Notes under the pieces: model-generated
What the model was told of the DNA's origin: nothing
Database searches by the model: none
The model's input: only the letters and a program-made list of their open reading frames with translations
NCBI GenBank assembly: GCA_032334235.1
Contig: JAVSGI010000005.1
Coordinates: 2,480,001-2,544,000 of the forward strand
Length of the DNA stretch: 64,000 bases
Origin: Paracoccaceae bacterium Fryx2
GTDB taxonomy: Bacteria > Pseudomonadota > Alphaproteobacteria > Rhodobacterales > Rhodobacteraceae
Direction of reading: 5' to 3'
Shown here: positions 26,361 through 35,236 of the stretch, in pieces
Numbering within the stretch: position 1 is the first letter of the stretch
Layout: every line of letters begins with the position of its first letter
Made by a program: the position numbers and the translations under genes

Positions 26361-27860
26361 ATGACCCCGATGCGCGCGCTTGTGATCTGCTTTTTCCTGC
26401 TGTTTCCGTTTGCCACCCAGGCGGCCGAAAGGATCGCGCTGGTGGTGGGCATGAGCGCCTATCAGACCGTGGTCACGCTCGACAACACGGTGAACGACGC
26501 CCGCGCGATTTCAGACACGCTGGCGGGTATCGGCTTTCAGGTGACGACGCTTGTCGACGGCACCGCCGACGAGTTCCGCCTTGCCGTGGCCGAGTTCGCC
26601 TTCCGGTCCGAAACCGCCGATCTTGCGCTGATCTACTTCGCCGGCCACGGGGTCGAGGTTCAGGGCGAGAATTACCTGATACCCGTCGATGCCGACATAC
26701 GGTCGAACAAGGATGTGCAGCGACAGGCGATTTCGCTCAAGGAACTGCTCGCCTCGGTCGATCATGCCCGCAAGATGCGGATCGTGATCCTCGATTCCTG
26801 CCGCGACAACCCGTTCGGAGACGCGCTGGATGTCGAGGCGCTGACCCAGACCGCCGAGGCGGCGCAGGCGACCCGCAGCACAAGCGGAAGGGGCGGGCTG
26901 GCCGCCCCTTCGCCCGATCGCGGCACGCTGGTGGCCTTTGCCGCCAAGGACGGCGAACGCGCGCTGGATGGCACCGGCGAGAACAGCCCCTTCGCGCTGG
27001 CGCTGATAAAGGCGCTGCCGAAGCCGGGGCTGGAGATCAGCCTGATGTTCCGCCAGGTGCGCGACGAGGTCATGCAGGCGACCTTCAACCGGCAGGAGCC
27101 CTATAACTACGGCTCGCTGGCCGGCACGCCGTTCTACCTTGCCGGGGCCGATGCGACCGACAGCGTGATCGACAACGAAAACCTGCGCGTCGCATGGTCC
27201 GACCTGCGGCCCGACCAGGAATCGCAGATCGCCGCCCTGGCCGATCAGGGCGACACACGGTCGATGACCGGGCTGGCCTACATGCGGCTGAATGCCGAAG
27301 ACAGCCGTTACGCACCTTCCGAGGCAGCGAAACTGCTGAGCCGGGCCGCGGACGCGGGTTATGCAGAAGCGCAGTTCGAACTGGCGCAGCTTTACGAGAT
27401 CGGGTTGGGCGTCGAGCAGGACATTCCGCGGGCGGTGGCCCTGTATCACAGCGCAGCCGCGCAGGATTTTCCCGATGCGCTGAACGACCTCGGGTTCCTG
27501 TATTATCAAGGCGACCTTGGCGTGGCGCGCGACCCGGAAAAGGCGCTGGCCTATTTTGCCCGCGCGGCCGATCTGCGCCAGCCGCAGTCGATGTTCAACT
27601 ATGCCGCCCTGATCGACGACGGCAAGATCGCGGGCAAGGGCCCGGCGGATGCGGCAGAATACCTGTATCGCGCGCTGCGCACCGGCAGCCAGCAGGTCTA
27701 CGAGATCCTGCGCGACAAGCCTGCGATGTTCAAGGCCGACACCCGCAAGGCGCTTCAGGCCAAACTGGCAGAGCATGACTTCTATGCGGGCGCGCTTGAT
27801 GGCAGCTTTGGCCCCGGCACGCAGCGCGGCATCCGCGCGGCCTACGGGCTTAACGACTGA
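26361..27860 (+). CDS. Secreted caspase-like (peptidase C14) protein with Sel1 repeats
   Basis: This 499-residue protein has a signal peptide (residues 1-21, ending TQAA), then a caspase p20-type domain (about 24-260) with the catalytic His-96 in FAGHG and Cys-147 in LDSCRDNPF. Sel1-like repeats (about 290-420; AEAQFELAQLYEIGLGVEQD) and a short C-terminal peptidoglycan-binding-like motif (YAGALDGSFGPGTQRGI) follow. The protein should act in the periplasm. ATG 26361 was chosen because it begins the signal peptide; ATG 26370 is an alternative. Substrate unknown. An exported unknown gene follows after 15 bases, probably in the same operon. Confidence 0.88.
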   Translation: MTPMRALVICFFLLFPFATQAAERIALVVGMSAYQTVVTLDNTVNDARAISDTLAGIGFQVTTLVDGTADEFRLAVAEFAFRSETADLALIYFAGHGVEVQGENYLIPVDADIRSNKDVQRQAISLKELLASVDHARKMRIVILDSCRDNPFGDALDVEALTQTAEAAQATRSTSGRGGLAAPSPDRGTLVAFAAKDGERALDGTGENSPFALALIKALPKPGLEISLMFRQVRDEVMQATFNRQEPYNYGSLAGTPFYLAGADATDSVIDNENLRVAWSDLRPDQESQIAALADQGDTRSMTGLAYMRLNAEDSRYAPSEAAKLLSRAADAGYAEAQFELAQLYEIGLGVEQDIPRAVALYHSAAAQDFPDALNDLGFLYYQGDLGVARDPEKALAYFARAADLRQPQSMFNYAALIDDGKIAGKGPADAAEYLYRALRTGSQQVYEILRDKPAMFKADTRKALQAKLAEHDFYAGALDGSFGPGTQRGIRAAYGLND

Positions 27861-27875
27861 GGAGGCAAGGACGCC

Positions 27876-28559
27876 ATGACGATCCTGCAACCGCTCTGCC
27901 GCGCGCCCTTCACCGCCTGGTCGGTCTCGCTGGCGCTGGCGCTGAGCCAGGTTTCGGCTTTGCCGCTGCACGCGCAGCCCCTGCCCCGCTGGGCGCTGAC
28001 GCCCGATCAGCCGATGCCTGACGGGATCATCCTGGCCCAGTCGGAAGGGCGCGACTACAACGACCGTGGCAACGTCGGGAACTGGCGGTCCGCCAGCGAC
28101 CTGTCGAACGTCACCGCGACACGGGTGGTCTCGGCCCTGAAGCAGGCAGAGGATTATTGCGGCTGGCTGCCGGATGTCTATGTGGTCGATTGCCTGTCGG
28201 ACCAGTATCGCAACATCCAGCGATCGCTGCCCCGGGCGGGCGACAGTTCGGTGCTGCGCGAGATCCTGCGTGTTGCGCGGGTGAAACTGGAGGGGATCGC
28301 CGGGCAATATGAAGACCCCGCCGCCAGAAGGGCGATGCCGGGCGAGTCTCCGCCCCGATTCGGCACCACCGCGACCCGCCCGCTGCGCGCGGTGCGGCAG
28401 GGCAGCCTGCCCGCCGCCCGCAGGGCCGCCCAGCAGGTGCTGGCGGAAACCCAGACGCTGCTGCTGCGGTCGGCGGAAAGCTCGGCGGCGCGCAAGGCCC
28501 ATTTCACCACGATTGCCCAGGCCGTCGGGTCGAACAGCAAGGTCCTGCTGCGTGCCTGA
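27876..28559 (+). CDS. Exported protein of unknown function downstream of the caspase-like gene
   Basis: I do not recognise this 227-residue protein. A signal peptide is likely (hydrophobic residues 14-30, ending near LHAQP). The mature part contains a conserved-looking block (NWRSASDLSNVTATRVVSAL) with two cysteines in EDYCGWLPDVYVVDC near residues 92-106 that could form a disulphide. A basic helical C-terminal half is rich in Arg and Ala. GGAGGCAAGG lies 8 bases before the ATG at 27876. The tight spacing after the caspase-like gene suggests the two products work together in the periplasm, for example as substrate or regulator. Confidence 0.7.
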   Translation: MTILQPLCRAPFTAWSVSLALALSQVSALPLHAQPLPRWALTPDQPMPDGIILAQSEGRDYNDRGNVGNWRSASDLSNVTATRVVSALKQAEDYCGWLPDVYVVDCLSDQYRNIQRSLPRAGDSSVLREILRVARVKLEGIAGQYEDPAARRAMPGESPPRFGTTATRPLRAVRQGSLPAARRAAQQVLAETQTLLLRSAESSAARKAHFTTIAQAVGSNSKVLLRA

Positions 28560-28633
28560 CGCACGCGGCAGACATCGGGGTTTCCGGCGGGCACGCCGGG
28601 GCAGAGGCCAGGGCCAGGGTATCGGGTGACGGG

Positions 28634-29881
28634 ATGAACGAGTTGATACTGCGGTTCGGCGTGGCGCTCGCCATCGGCCTGCTGGTCGGGCTGGAACGCG
28701 GCTGGCGCGAGCGCGACGAACCCGACGGCAGCCGTACGGCCGGCATCCGCACCTATGGCATCACCGGGCTGCTGGGCGGCGTGTTCGCGGCCGTCGCCAT
28801 GCAGATGGACGCGCCCTATGTCTTTGCCATCGGCTTTGTCGGCTTCGCCGCCGTGTTCGGCTGGTTTCAGGCGCATGAGGCGGAACACGATGCCTCTTTC
28901 AGCGTTACGGCGGCGGTGTCGGGCCTCTGTGTCTTTGCCCTTGGCGGGCTGGCGGTTGCGGGCGACTTCCGCGCCGCAGCGGCCGGCGGGGCGGCGTTGG
29001 CGGGTCTGCTGGCCAGCCGGAATGCGCTGCACGAGCTGCTGAAGCGCCTGACATGGCCGGAGCTGCGCTCGGCGCTGATCCTGGCGGTGATGACTGCGAT
29101 CGTGCTGCCGCTGCTGCCGAACCGCACCATCGACCCGTGGAACGGGCTGAACCCGTGGGAAATCTGGTTCTTTACGGTGCTGACGGCGGCGATCTCGTTT
29201 CTCGGCTATGTTGCCTTCCGCTTTCTGGGGCCGACGCGGGGGTTTCTGGTCGGGGCGCTGACCGGGGCGCTGGTTTCCTCGACCGCCGTTACCATCGCCT
29301 TCGCCCACACCGCCCGATCCGGCGGCAATGCGCGTGCCCTGTCAGGCGGGGCGGCACTGGCGGCGATGATTTCGGTGTTGCGCGTCACGGTCGTGGTGGC
29401 GCTGCTCGCCCCTTCGGTGTTCATCTTCATCGCGCCCGAGGCGCTGGCGGCGGGTGCGACCTTCGGCCTGTGCGGTCTGGCCCTGCTGTCGCGTGGCGGA
29501 AGCGAGGCCGAGGGCACGCTGCCGCCCAACCCGTTCTCGCTTGGGCCCCTGCTGCTGTTCGCGCTTCTGCTGGCGGTTGTCTCGACGGCCAGCGCCGCCG
29601 TGACCAGCCGGTTCGGTGACCTCGGAGCGGTGGCAAGTTCCGGGCTGGCGGGGACGTTCGATGTGGATGTGGCCGTGCTGTCCGCCATCCGCCAGCTCGG
29701 CCAAGCGGTGCCGCCGGAGACGGTGGGCACGGCCGTGCTGGCCGGCCTTCTGGCAAATGCCGGCGGGCGCCTGTCGATGGCCATCGTCGCCGGGCCGCCG
29801 CGCTACTGGTGGCCGCTGATCGGCGCGACGGCACTGGCGGCGGGGGCCGGGCTGCTGGCCCATGCCGTCGTGCCGTTCTGA
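28634..29881 (+). CDS. MgtC/SapB and DUF4010 family membrane protein
   Basis: This 415-residue, very hydrophobic protein probably has about a dozen membrane spans. The N-terminal part carries the MgtC/SapB signature (FGVALAIGLLVGLERGW and SRTAGIRTYGITGLLGG), and the C-terminal two-thirds correspond to the DUF4010 extension (FLGPTRGFLVGALTGALVSS). MgtC-type proteins are linked to Mg2+ limitation and membrane energetics, but the role of the long DUF4010 forms is not established. The gene stands alone, 74 bases after the preceding gene, and converges with the tatA-like gene 11 bases away. Confidence 0.85.
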   Translation: MNELILRFGVALAIGLLVGLERGWRERDEPDGSRTAGIRTYGITGLLGGVFAAVAMQMDAPYVFAIGFVGFAAVFGWFQAHEAEHDASFSVTAAVSGLCVFALGGLAVAGDFRAAAAGGAALAGLLASRNALHELLKRLTWPELRSALILAVMTAIVLPLLPNRTIDPWNGLNPWEIWFFTVLTAAISFLGYVAFRFLGPTRGFLVGALTGALVSSTAVTIAFAHTARSGGNARALSGGAALAAMISVLRVTVVVALLAPSVFIFIAPEALAAGATFGLCGLALLSRGGSEAEGTLPPNPFSLGPLLLFALLLAVVSTASAAVTSRFGDLGAVASSGLAGTFDVDVAVLSAIRQLGQAVPPETVGTAVLAGLLANAGGRLSMAIVAGPPRYWWPLIGATALAAGAGLLAHAVVPF

Positions 29882-29892
29882 ACCGCGACCGG

Positions 29893-30102
29893 TCAGCCGC
29901 GCTTTTCGGCAGCGGTCTCGGTCTGGGCGACGGCGATGCGCGAACCCTCGACCGCTTCGTCGGCCTTGCGCACCTCGCGCCGGAAACCCGAGATGCCGTT
30001 GCCGACCTCGCCCATCAGCGAGGCGACCCTGCCCCGCCCGAACAGCACCAGAACGACGAGTGCGATGACGACAAGGCCCATCGGGCCGATATTGTGGAAC
30101 AT
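29893..30102 (-). CDS. tatA: TatA/E-like twin-arginine translocase subunit
   Basis: This 69-residue protein has a single N-terminal membrane span (about residues 7-21), the hinge LFGRGRV (20-26), an amphipathic helix (ASLMGEVGNGISGFRREV) and a charged tail, as in TatA/TatE. TatA oligomers form the pore through which folded Tat substrates pass. No tatB or tatC is nearby. It is the last gene of a leftward group whose first gene encodes a Tat-signal flavoprotein, so it may be an additional TatA serving that substrate. The main tat operon should lie elsewhere in the genome. Confidence 0.85.
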   Translation of the reverse strand: MFHNIGPMGLVVIALVVLVLFGRGRVASLMGEVGNGISGFRREVRKADEAVEGSRIAVAQTETAAEKRG

Positions 30103-30155
30103 GTGAAACCTCCCTTGATTGCGGCTCAGATGCGGCCCGGCGTGTCTGGCGGACC

Positions 30156-30458
30156 CTATTGCCCAAGGCCGGCCTCGCAGGGTTTGGGCCGGCCGAGATA
30201 CGTCGAGACCAGCGCGCCGGTCAGGAACACCCGCTGTTGCGGCTCCAGCGCCGCTTCCAGCACATGTTCGCCCTTCAGCCGGACAAACGGCACCGACCAG
30301 GTCAGCACCGCGTCGACCGGAAGGGTTTCGCTGCCGACATTCTGGAAGATCACGTCATAACCCGCTACCGAGCAGGCCACCGCGCGGGCCAAGATCGGGG
30401 TTTCGGCTGCGGCCATCGCCGGCAAGACAGTTGTCATAATGGCAACAAGGGCTCGCAT
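30156..30458 (-). CDS. Small exported protein of unknown function
   Basis: This 100-residue protein has a signal peptide (MRALVAIMTTVLPAMAAAE, cleavage after AAA). The mature 80 residues hold two cysteines (in AVACSVAG and near the C-terminus in PKPCEAG), which could make a disulphide. They look like a small all-beta domain (YDVIFQNVGSETL, AVLTWSVPFVRL). I do not recognise a family. It lies between the cytochrome gene (54 bases upstream) and the tatA-like gene (53 bases downstream) on the same strand, so it is probably part of the periplasmic redox operon. Confidence 0.7.
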   Translation of the reverse strand: MRALVAIMTTVLPAMAAAETPILARAVACSVAGYDVIFQNVGSETLPVDAVLTWSVPFVRLKGEHVLEAALEPQQRVFLTGALVSTYLGRPKPCEAGLGQ

Positions 30459-30512
30459 TCCGGCCTCCCGCTGGGGTCACCCGCCCCGGGCACCACGCCC
30501 GGGATCAGGGTT

Positions 30513-31265
30513 TCATGACTTCGGACTGATCACGATGCGCCCCATGCCCTCTACATCGACCGGAAGCTCGGTCGTGCCGGGCGGGGCGCCGCTGGTTTCC
30601 AGCATGTAGGCGATCATCGCCACATAATCCTCGTCGGGCAGGAAGCCGGGGTTGCTTTGCGGCATGGTCGATTTGGCGTAGGAGAACAGGATCCCCAGCG
30701 AGCGGCCATCCCAGACCCGCAGGAACTTTTCGCGTGCCAGCGGCGGCGCGCTGGCCATGTCCATGTCTTCTGCGACGCCGTTCAGCCGCTTGCCGTGGCA
30801 GGTGCCGCAGGGGCTGCCGAACACCGACTTGCCGCGGTCGGCCTGCGCCTGGGTATAGACGCCGTCCCAGATCGAGCGCACCGGCCCGGTCGGATCAAGG
30901 TCGGCGCGCATCTCGGTGACCTCCTCGACGGTCACGCCGCCAAAGGTGTTGTCCCACGCGTTGCGGACATAGGTTGCCACGGCCGCGATCTCTGCGTCAG
31001 TCAGCACGGCGAAGGGGGGCATGTTGTTTTGCCCGTGGTGGACGTTGTGCACGATCAGATAGGGGTCGGAGAGGTTCTGGTTGCCCTTCAGGGCTGGAAA
31101 CAGCGGCGGTCTGCCCTCGCCTTCGGCCTTGTGGCAGACCATGCAGTTGGTCTGGAAAAGCGCGTGGCCCTTTGCAAGCATGTCCGGGTCGATTGGCCCT
31201 TGCGACAGGGCTGCCATCGGGTTCAGCACGGCCGCACCGATCAGCCAGGCAAGACGGTTTCGCAT
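30513..31265 (-). CDS. Periplasmic dihaem c-type cytochrome
   Basis: This 250-residue protein has a signal peptide (cleavage near ALSQG, residue 22) and two class-I cytochrome c domains. Haem-binding motifs are CMVCH (41-45) and CGTCH (153-157). Likely axial methionines are Met-82 in NNMPPF and Met-201 in STMPQS. It should carry electrons in the periplasm, most plausibly from the flavoprotein encoded upstream in the same operon towards the respiratory chain. The two haems in one chain suit such a bridge. It follows the Ig-like gene after 33 bases. Confidence 0.92.
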   Translation of the reverse strand: MRNRLAWLIGAAVLNPMAALSQGPIDPDMLAKGHALFQTNCMVCHKAEGEGRPPLFPALKGNQNLSDPYLIVHNVHHGQNNMPPFAVLTDAEIAAVATYVRNAWDNTFGGVTVEEVTEMRADLDPTGPVRSIWDGVYTQAQADRGKSVFGSPCGTCHGKRLNGVAEDMDMASAPPLAREKFLRVWDGRSLGILFSYAKSTMPQSNPGFLPDEDYVAMIAYMLETSGAPPGTTELPVDVEGMGRIVISPKS

Positions 31266-31298
31266 CGGTTGGTCCCCTTGGGGTTGGTTTGCCGGGGT

Positions 31299-32228
31299 TC
31301 AGGCCCAGGCATCGGCTTCGGTGAATTCCCGGTCGAGGTGCAGATCGGCCCGGATCGTGATGTCCTGCGTCAGCGTGCCCTCGCCCTTGTAGGCAAAGTA
31401 CTGCTTGCCCGAGACGAAAACCGTGTAGGCACCGCGCGGCAGCCGCAGCTCGGCCATGCCGCGCGCATCGGTCAGGGTGCGCCACGGATGGGCGACCACC
31501 TTTGCGCGCTCTACCGGCGCACCGCTGACGGCATCGACGGCCTCTATCGTCAGGGTGAATTCGGGGGCGGGCACGGTCTGGATGCGGACCGTGGCGCTTT
31601 GCCCGGCATGGGCGCAGCCCGTGTCGGTGGCCGGGGTCGTGACGGTCCAGCCATACCGGCCCTCGGTGGGGGGGGCCGTCAGCGCCACGTCGGCATAGTG
31701 CAGGCCGGTGGTGCCGGGCGCAGGATCGGGGCCGACCTGTCCGGTCGCGACCGTCTGGCCGTCATGGTCGTGAACCGTGAAGGCCAGCCCTTCGGAGGTG
31801 CAGCCGAACGGGCATTTGATGCCGACCCGAAAGCCGAAGGCGCTGCCCGCTTCGATTGCGGTCGGCACATCCCAGACATTGACGCTGAGCAGATGCGGGT
31901 TGACCGTGAAGGCGGCATCGGCGGTGCAGGGGTCTGCCCCGTCCTGCGCCACCGCAGCCTGCCAGAGGTGCTCTCCGGGGTCGGTCGGGCCACGGACCTC
32001 GCAGGGTTCGGATTGCCAGGTGCCGTCAGGCCGCCGGACAAGCGGCGCGCGTGCCAGTTCCACGCCCTGATGGTCGCGGAAGATGACCTCGCGCGTGGTT
32101 GGCGGGCCCTGCGGTGCTTCGGTCAGGCAGGCGGTCAGGCAAACGACGGCTCCGGCATCCGCCGCCCGTGGCGTGATGTCGAAGGACAGTCGGTGCGTGC
32201 TTTCGGCGGTATCTGTCTGGGGTGTCAT
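31299..32228 (-). CDS. Ig-like / carboxypeptidase-regulatory-domain protein of unknown function
   Basis: This 309-residue, beta-rich protein has no signal peptide or membrane span (MTPQTDTAESTHRLSFDITP). It seems to consist of two Ig-like domains (about 10-110 and 115-215) and a C-terminal carboxypeptidase regulatory-like domain (about 222-300) with TLTIEAVDAVSGAPVERAKV and LRLPRGAYTVFVSG. Six cysteines occur, including CPFGC. Such domains usually mediate protein contacts or bind ligands. Lying between the flavoprotein and cytochrome genes, it may be a structural or substrate-presenting partner. Because it lacks its own export signal, it might be carried out bound to the Tat substrate; that is speculation. 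Confidence 0.7.
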   Translation of the reverse strand: MTPQTDTAESTHRLSFDITPRAADAGAVVCLTACLTEAPQGPPTTREVIFRDHQGVELARAPLVRRPDGTWQSEPCEVRGPTDPGEHLWQAAVAQDGADPCTADAAFTVNPHLLSVNVWDVPTAIEAGSAFGFRVGIKCPFGCTSEGLAFTVHDHDGQTVATGQVGPDPAPGTTGLHYADVALTAPPTEGRYGWTVTTPATDTGCAHAGQSATVRIQTVPAPEFTLTIEAVDAVSGAPVERAKVVAHPWRTLTDARGMAELRLPRGAYTVFVSGKQYFAYKGEGTLTQDITIRADLHLDREFTEADAWA

Positions 32229-32299
32229 GAAGCGGACTCCGGTTCCTTGATCGGGGAAACGGGGTCGGCAGGCAACGCCACCGACCCCGGCAGGTCTGG

Positions 32300-34383
32300 T
32301 CAGACAGGCTCCCGCGCGGCATTGGTTCCGGCGATGAAGCCGTGCACATGGCCCTTGCCGAGCCCGTGCTTGTTGAAGCCGCCCACCGCCTCGCCGCCCG
32401 CATAGAGGCCGGGGATCACCAGTCCATCCATGTCGATCACCTGCTGGCGGCCGTTGACGCGCAGGCCGCCGTAGCTGTCATGCCACACCGGCATGATCGA
32501 CAGGGCATAGAAGGGCGGCCGGGCGATCTTGTGCATCGGCGCGTCTTTCTCGCGTTCGAAGTCGGGGTCGATCCCGGTGTCGACATAGCCGTTCCAGGCA
32601 GTGACGGTTTCCGTCAGGTAGCTCAGTGGAACCCGAGAATAGGGGTGGCCCTCGTAGATCATCCGGGCCAGTTCCTCGATGGTGTCGCACTTGAAGTAGT
32701 ACCCGTTCTTCTCGTTCACATAGGGGAAGCGCAGCTCCCATCCGGTGCGCTCGACCGTATCCTGGTCGAAGATCGCCCAGATCGGCCCCGAAAAGTAATG
32801 CGGCGGCTTGGAGCCTTCGTTGATCGCCAGCGCCGCATCAAGCCCGTGGTCGTAGGTATAGCTTTGCTTGATCCACGCCGCGCTGCAGTTGCGCCAGTCG
32901 AGCGGGGTGTGGGCCATCCCCTGCCCGGGGGCCGCGCCGTCGCCGGGATAGCGGTTGCCGCCGGGGCGCTTGGGCAGGCGCACCTCGTTGAAGAAACGCT
33001 TGCCGACCTGGTTGACGGCGATGAACTCCTCATACCCCGCGTTGCCGACGCCCAGACCGGCAGACCCGCGAAACACGAAGGCGGGGTGGCCCGGCATCAT
33101 GTCGGTGTAGGCGTCGCGCGTGCCAAGCCGCGAGGCGATGTGGTAGGTGGTGGGGTAGGACAGGTTCTGCTGCATCCCCGCCATGTTCGCCCCGACACGG
33201 AGCGCCGCCTTCAGCGCACTGGCATCCTGCCCGCCGGGGCCTTGCAAGGCCGAACCCGAGGTCGGGAACGCCGGGTCGCGGAACGCCGGATAGAACATGC
33301 TGCGCACCTCGGGGTTGCCGGCATGGCCGCCACTGGCCAGAATCACCGCCTTGCGCGCCCGGATCGAAATCGTCGGCCGCCGGTCATCGACGTTGCCGTT
33401 CTGCCAGAAGCTTTCCAGCCTTTCGCCCGACTCCGGGTTGATGCGCGGCGAATAGGTGGCGCGGATGCCCAGCACCCGGCCCGAGAAGGGTTCCGCACGG
33501 ATGATGTCGGTGAACTTGCGGTGCAGGATGAACTGAACCCCCTTCTCGCGGGCCGAAAACTCCAGCGGGCGGGCGAGGGCCACGCCGTTGCGCAGCGCGT
33601 TGGGGCCGACGAAGGCCGAGGCGTCCTCCATCTGCACCGGGGCCATCGGGCTGGTGCGTTCGTCGTTCGCCACGCCCGCATCCTCGGCGGTGATGGTGCC
33701 CGCCTTGATGTCGGTCACGTCGCCCAGCATCAGGAAGCAATAGGGCGCGCGTGCCCGTGACAGGCCGCCGCCGCCATGCGTGCCGCTGATCCGGGTGAAA
33801 CGGACATAGTTCGCCATCAGGAATTCACGGGTCGGCGGGCAGTTCTCGGCCCAGGCGCGCATCAGCTCGCGTTCATTGTAGCGGTAGGGGCTTTGCGCCT
33901 TGGCATCAACGACCGACCAGTCGGTGACATCGGTGAACAGCAGGTCGATGCTGTCATCCAGTTCGGCGGGCTCTTCGGTCGGGGGCACGGTGATGAAGCC
34001 TTCGGCGTCGGGCAGCCCTGCCATGTCGCGCTTCTGGATCGCATCGCCGCCTCCCAACGACAGATACGACCCCGAGTGCAGCATCCGCCCGCCCAGATCG
34101 AAGTTCTGGTCCACGACCAGCACCGAAACACCGGCGTCGCGTGCCCGGATGGCGGCCGTGATGCCCGCGCAGCCACCGCCCGCGATCACCACATCCACCT
34201 CGTAATCCCAGTGCATGTCGGCACCGGCAGAACCTGCCGCCTGCGCCAGCACCGCACCGGGGGCCACCATGGCCGCAGCACCGACACCGGCGGAGCGCCC
34301 GCCTTGAAGAAATCGCGGCGGCTCAGCCCGCCTTCGTCGGCGCCGCCGGGCTTGATTTCGTCGTCATCCCTGTTTCTGGTCAT
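32300..34383 (-). CDS. Tat-exported FAD-binding oxidoreductase (fumarate reductase-like), signal peptide frameshifted
   Basis: The main frame (32300-34270) encodes 656 residues with an FAD dinucleotide-binding motif (VVIAGGGCAGITAA), GGRMLHSGSYLSLGGGD and the C-terminal GLYAGGEAVGGFNKHGLGKG typical of the FAD_binding_2 / fumarate reductase flavoprotein family. The true start is ATG 34383 in another frame. It has GAGGGAGAGGGAC upstream and encodes a Tat signal with SRRDFFKAGA. Near 34293-34299 one base appears to be missing. Restoring it would join the two frames as KAGA-S-AGVGAAAMVAPGAVLAQA, a perfect Tat signal. As sequenced, export is lost unless translation slips, or this is a sequencing error. 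Confidence 0.85.
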
Positions 34384-34463
34384 TCTTGTCCCTCTCCCTC
34401 GTTGACCGCAGTTGCGTAGGTTTTTTTGGCCGCAGGTCGCGGCCGGGCAGTATCAGGCAACCG

Positions 34464-34509
34464 CCGGTGCCCGCACCGGAAGCCAGCCGAACCGATCATT
34501 TCATGATCG
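34464..34509. promoter_or_regulatory. Two perfect inverted repeats upstream of the flavoprotein operon
   Basis: CCGGTGC (34464-34470) and GCACCGG (34473-34479) form a 7-bp inverted repeat with a 2-base centre. CGATCA (34493-34498) and TGATCG (34504-34509) form a second one with a 5-base centre. They lie 80-126 bases before the flavoprotein start, in the gap shared with the broken LysR gene. They could be operator sites for that or another regulator. The region 34384-34633 holds no gene that I can support. Confidence 0.4.
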
Positions 34510-34633
34510 TCTTCTTGACCACGACCCTGCCGATCCGGCTGCAGGTCTGGTGGAGGCGACTCAATACGAAGTGCCTGGCCTGAACCCCCAAGGTCCGAAG
34601 GCCCTCCACTCCTCCGATCATCGCCCTAGCTGA

Positions 34634-35206
34634 TTGTTAACCCGCAAAAATCGTGCGTCCAGCGACCTGCGCCTTCAACTGGAAAAGGCCGAGCTGGATT
34701 TCGTGGTGGGCTGCGGGCTGGAAGCCTCGGAAAGGATTCATGTCATCGACCTGATCGAGAATCGCTTCGTCTTTGCCTCTGCGCCCGACGGCGAATCCCC
34801 GGATACCCCGATTGCCCTGCGGGACGCGCTGCAATCCAACCTGATCTTCTATGGCGAGAAAAGCGTCAGCTGGCGGGCCGCGCGCGATGCCGCCGAGGCG
34901 ACCCGGCAGCCGCTGAACGGCGAACAGCACGTCACGTCGATCGACCTGTGGCGGTCGTTGCTGCGTCAGGGTGTCGGCACGTCGATCACGCCCTTCGGGG
35001 CCATCGCGGAAGAGGTGGCGCGGGGCGAGATCGCCGTCCGCGAAATTGCGGACCAGCCGATCTTCCGCCGGATCGGCATCGCCTGCCCGATCGAGCTTGC
35101 AGCCGAAGCCTGGGCCGGCGTCTTTGTCGACGTGATCGTCGATCTGGTGCTGACCGGGCATTCCCGCACCGGCACCCATTATCGCGGCCTGGACTGGACA
35201 TGGTGA
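34634..35206 (+). pseudogene. LysR-type regulator remnant, effector-binding domain only
   Basis: The 190-residue open frame starts at TTG without a ribosome site and matches the LysR substrate-binding domain from its first helix on: LEKAELDFVVGCG, DLIENRFVFASAPDG, then QHVTSIDLWRSLLRQGVGTSITPF and a C-terminal helix. About 115 N-terminal residues, comprising the winged helix-turn-helix and the linker, are absent. None of the frames in 34384-34633 encodes them, so they were deleted. Such a protein cannot bind DNA. Its divergent position suggests it once controlled the flavoprotein operon to the left. Confidence 0.8.
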
Positions 35207-35213
35207 CACCCGC

Positions 35214-35230
35214 GCGCCCGGGCCGGGCGC
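35214..35230. terminator. GC-rich hairpin between convergent genes
   Basis: GCGCCCG (35214-35220) and CGGGCGC (35224-35230) form a perfect 7-bp stem with a 3-base loop. It fills the 30-base gap between the LysR remnant and the convergent GGDEF-EAL gene. It has no T-tract, so it may act as a weak bidirectional terminator. Confidence 0.4.
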
Positions 35231-35236
35231 AGGCGA

